A DNA stretch of 7,349 nucleotides from NCBI GenBank assembly GCA_029259675.1, contig JAJDES010000302.1, forward strand, positions 1-7,349. The letters are read 5' to 3'. Below are positions 5,402-7,349 of the stretch, piece by piece. Position 1 is the first letter of the stretch. Each line of letters begins with the position of its first letter. This DNA comes from Planctomycetota bacterium (GTDB lineage: Bacteria > Planctomycetota > UBA1135 > GCA-002686595). Below the pieces are notes generated by a model. It made no database searches, had not been told where the DNA came from, and worked only from the letters and a program-made list of their open reading frames with translations. A program made the translations under genes and the position numbers.

Positions 5402-5407
5402 ATCCAC

Positions 5408-6937
5408 ATGGCTATCGTTGTTTCCCATATCGGCACCGATTTCAGTGCCCTTTGCGCCCAGGCCCTGCGCCAGGTGCCCCTGGCCGACGTGGTCGAGTTG
5501 CGCTTGGATCGCATCGGCAATCCGGGGCGCGAGGCGCTGGCTGAGTTTGTGGCGCAATGCCCCAAACCCGTGCTCGTCACCTGTGCGGGAGCGGAGGGCT
5601 ACGGAGAATTCAGTGGCTCCCACGAGGAGCGCCTGGAGATCCTGCGCACGGCGGCCGGCGCGGGCGTGAACTTCGTCGATGTGCCCTGGCAACTTTCGAT
5701 CATGTTGGGCGAGTTGGAGGGCAAATGTCACCGCATCGTTTCTCGGCACGACACCGATGGGGTTCCCGCCGATGATGAACTTGAGTTGCGCCTGGAGGAG
5801 GTGCGCAACGAGCTGTACGAAGGCGATTTGATCAAGTACGTCACCCATGCCCATAGCACGGAGGACGGCTTGCGGATGCTGCGTTTCGTGCGGCGCGTCG
5901 GCGGAGGCATGATCGGTTTTTGCGCCGGCGAAGCCGGCTCTTTCACGCGACTGCTCGCGCCCATCTTCGGTTCGCCCTTCACCTATGCGGCGCCGGCTGA
6001 AATTCCCGGGCAACCCGAGCCCGAGGCGGCGGCACCGGGTCAGTGGAAAGTGAGCGATTTGCGCGCCGCTATGCCGCCCGGCGGCGTTACCCAGGAAACG
6101 GCGATTTTGGGAGTGGTGGGCAATCCCATCGCCCAATCGCTTTCTCCGCATGTGCTCGGCATGGTGCTCAAGGCCGCCCGTTTGGACGCGGTTTACGTGG
6201 CCTTTGAACCGGAGAGCTTGGGCTCGATGCTCGAGCTTTGCGACGACGAAAACTATCGCGGCTTTTCGGTCACGGCACCCTTCAAGCGCGAGGCTTTCGA
6301 GTTGTGCAAGAACACCGATTCGATCAGCGGTCGAGCCGGAGCTTGCAACACGCTCCTGCGCGACGGGGAACATTGGCGCGGTGCCAATACGGATGCGCCG
6401 GCGGCGGCGGATGCCCTGGAGCGGGGTCTGCAATTTCGCGCGAGGGGCGGAACCGGTCCGGACAAACTTAAGCACGCTCGAGTCCTCATCTTGGGCACCG
6501 GGGGAGCTGCGCGGGCGGTGGCCGCGGCACTGCGCGATCGCGAATCCACGGCGATCTTGTGTGGTCGCGATTTGGAGCGCAGTCGGGCCTTAGCCGATGA
6601 ATTCGGTTTCGAGGCGTTGGGCCAAGACCAGCTCGCCGAGTTGGAGTACGACGCGCTCGTGCACACCACACCGCTGGGCTCGATGGCCGCCCCTGGGCAA
6701 ATGCCGCTTGCGATCGAATTGCTGCGCCCCGGAACCGTCGTCTTGGATGCGGTCTATCGGCCCATGCGCACGCCGCTTTTGTTGGCCGCCCGCGAGCGCG
6801 GTTGCATCGCGATTCCGGGCGGCGAATGGTTTGTGCGACAGGCGAGCGAGCAGTTGCGCTTGTTCACCCATTCCGATCCCGACGACGCCATCTTGCGAGC
6901 CAGCTTTGAGCAGGCGGTCCTGCAAGATTCGCAGTGA
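5408..6937 (+). CDS. aroDE: Bifunctional type I 3-dehydroquinate dehydratase / shikimate dehydrogenase
   Basis: This fusion carries out two successive shikimate-pathway steps: dehydroquinate to dehydroshikimate, then NADPH-dependent reduction to shikimate. The AroD half (about 1-196) shows VELRLD (29-34), the catalytic His114 in SRHD, the Schiff-base Lys143 in DLIKY, and GEAGSFTRLLAPIFGSPFTYA (174-194). A Pro/Ala/Glu-rich linker follows (about 196-230). The AroE half shows GNPIAQSLSP (238-247), VTAPFK with catalytic Lys293, GACNTL (311-316), NTD with Asp329, the nucleotide loop GTGGAARA (363-370), TTPLGS (420-425), DAVYRPMRTPLL (447-458) and Gln478. The AroE motif usually written SPxxHN reads SPHVLG here. 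The total of 509 residues matches a full fusion with no internal stop. The ATG at 5408 follows AAGGA. The stop overlaps the GTG of aroK. Confidence 0.96.
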   Translation: MAIVVSHIGTDFSALCAQALRQVPLADVVELRLDRIGNPGREALAEFVAQCPKPVLVTCAGAEGYGEFSGSHEERLEILRTAAGAGVNFVDVPWQLSIMLGELEGKCHRIVSRHDTDGVPADDELELRLEEVRNELYEGDLIKYVTHAHSTEDGLRMLRFVRRVGGGMIGFCAGEAGSFTRLLAPIFGSPFTYAAPAEIPGQPEPEAAAPGQWKVSDLRAAMPPGGVTQETAILGVVGNPIAQSLSPHVLGMVLKAARLDAVYVAFEPESLGSMLELCDDENYRGFSVTAPFKREAFELCKNTDSISGRAGACNTLLRDGEHWRGANTDAPAAADALERGLQFRARGGTGPDKLKHARVLILGTGGAARAVAAALRDRESTAILCGRDLERSRALADEFGFEALGQDQLAELEYDALVHTTPLGSMAAPGQMPLAIELLRPGTVVLDAVYRPMRTPLLLAARERGCIAIPGGEWFVRQASEQLRLFTHSDPDDAILRASFEQAVLQDSQ

Positions 6938-7349
6938 AATCCGGCGCGCGAATTTTGGCTCTGATCGGGCTGCGCGGTGCGGGCAAGAGTTCCATCGGGC
7001 GCAGCTTGGCGAACCTGCGGGGAGCCCAATTTCTCGATTTGGACAGTGAGTTGGCGCGCGCGGAGAAAGAGTCCTCGGCCGGGGCCCTTTTGGCAAAGGT
7101 GGGGTCGGAGGAATTTCGCAGGCTGGAGTTGAAAGTCCTGCGGGCCTGTCTCAGCGCGACGGTTCCCCCGGCCGGCTTGATCTTGGCCACAGGCGGAGGT
7201 TGCGTGGAACTGGCGGCCGGGCGCGAGCTGCTGCGGCAAAAGGCCTTTTGCGTTTGGCTGCGGGCGCCGGTGGAGGTGCTTGTTCGGCGGATCGAGGCCG
7301 ATGGAAGCCCGCGACCGAGGCTCAACCCCGAGGTCCCCTTGCGGCAGGA
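6934..7349 (+). CDS. aroK: Shikimate kinase, N-terminal 138 residues, cut by the window edge
   Basis: It phosphorylates shikimate to shikimate 3-phosphate with ATP, the step directly after AroE. The frame opens at a GTG overlapping the aroDE stop (GTGA) and stays open to the end. Landmarks: Walker A GLRGAGKSS (12-20), the shikimate-binding aspartate in FLDLDSE (33-39, Asp37), GSEEFRRLE (57-65) with Arg62, the glycine-rich ATGGG (85-89) and the lid RPRL (127-130). The C-terminal ~35-45 residues, with the last substrate-binding arginine, lie outside. The overlap and the shared pathway strongly suggest co-translation with aroDE. aroK and aroL are isozyme names for the same reaction; aroK is used by default. 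Confidence 0.95.
   Translation, partial: MKSGARILALIGLRGAGKSSIGRSLANLRGAQFLDLDSELARAEKESSAGALLAKVGSEEFRRLELKVLRACLSATVPPAGLILATGGGCVELAAGRELLRQKAFCVWLRAPVEVLVRRIEADGSPRPRLNPEVPLRQ

Larger units (their letters stand above)
5140..5407 (+). other. spoVG-aroDE intergenic region
   Basis: These 268 bases contain no recognisable protein or RNA gene. They hold a hairpin just after the spoVG stop (5146-5172), a small GCTGC/GCAGC hairpin (5212-5224), a 12-bp palindrome (5263-5274), a weak promoter candidate (5345-5374) and the aroDE ribosome-binding site. The length and content suggest that aroDE-aroK is a separate transcription unit from spoVG. Confidence 0.45.

Noticed and set aside
5258..6475. Long minus-strand open frame (405 codons) opposite aroDE
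   Set aside because: Lies antisense to a fully conserved bifunctional enzyme; long antisense frames are common in GC-rich genes and this one has no recognisable domain.

Overview
The window is a GC-rich piece of bacterial chromosome, densely packed with housekeeping metabolic genes. I see no mobile elements, rRNA, tRNA or CRISPR. Two features hint at the Planctomycetota or another PVC-superphylum lineage. One is a SpoVG protein whose core is interrupted by a zinc-ribbon-like cysteine insert. The other is a fused type I dehydroquinate dehydratase/shikimate dehydrogenase, an arrangement also known from Chlamydia and plants. The placement is an inference (about 50% confidence) and no ribosomal marker is present to settle it.

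Layout. (1) Positions 1-851, minus strand: the first 283 codons of enolase (eno), running off the left edge. (2) Positions 852-1237: a 386-base divergent intergenic region between eno and pssA. It is very G-rich on the plus strand, with five GGGGCC hexamers, a canonical G-quadruplex motif and several inverted repeats. (3) Positions 1238-4521, plus strand: a tight gene run of pssA (phosphatidylserine synthase), folK (HPPK), panC (pantothenate synthetase) and ispE (CDP-ME kinase). Spacing is 10 bases between pssA and folK, then 4-base stop/start overlaps for folK/panC and panC/ispE. (4) A 180-base gap, then spoVG (4702-5139) behind a strong Shine-Dalgarno sequence. (5) A 268-base gap holding a post-spoVG hairpin and a 12-bp palindrome, then a bifunctional aroDE (5408-6937). 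(6) aroK (shikimate kinase) overlaps the aroDE stop by 4 bases and runs off the right edge.

Functionally, pssA-folK-panC-ispE supply phospholipid, folate, CoA and isoprenoid precursors: essential but unrelated pathways, probably on one transcript. aroDE-aroK encode three consecutive shikimate-pathway steps (dehydroquinate to dehydroshikimate to shikimate to shikimate 3-phosphate). SpoVG is a small nucleic-acid-binding regulator whose position downstream of ispE resembles the ispE-spoVG neighbourhood of Firmicutes. Five of the seven plus-strand genes appear to start with GTG or TTG, so start assignments rest mainly on family alignment and on overlaps.

No clearly new system is evident. The items most worth a second look are the zinc-ribbon SpoVG, the structured G-rich eno/pssA intergenic region, and the AroDE fusion with an altered substrate-loop motif.
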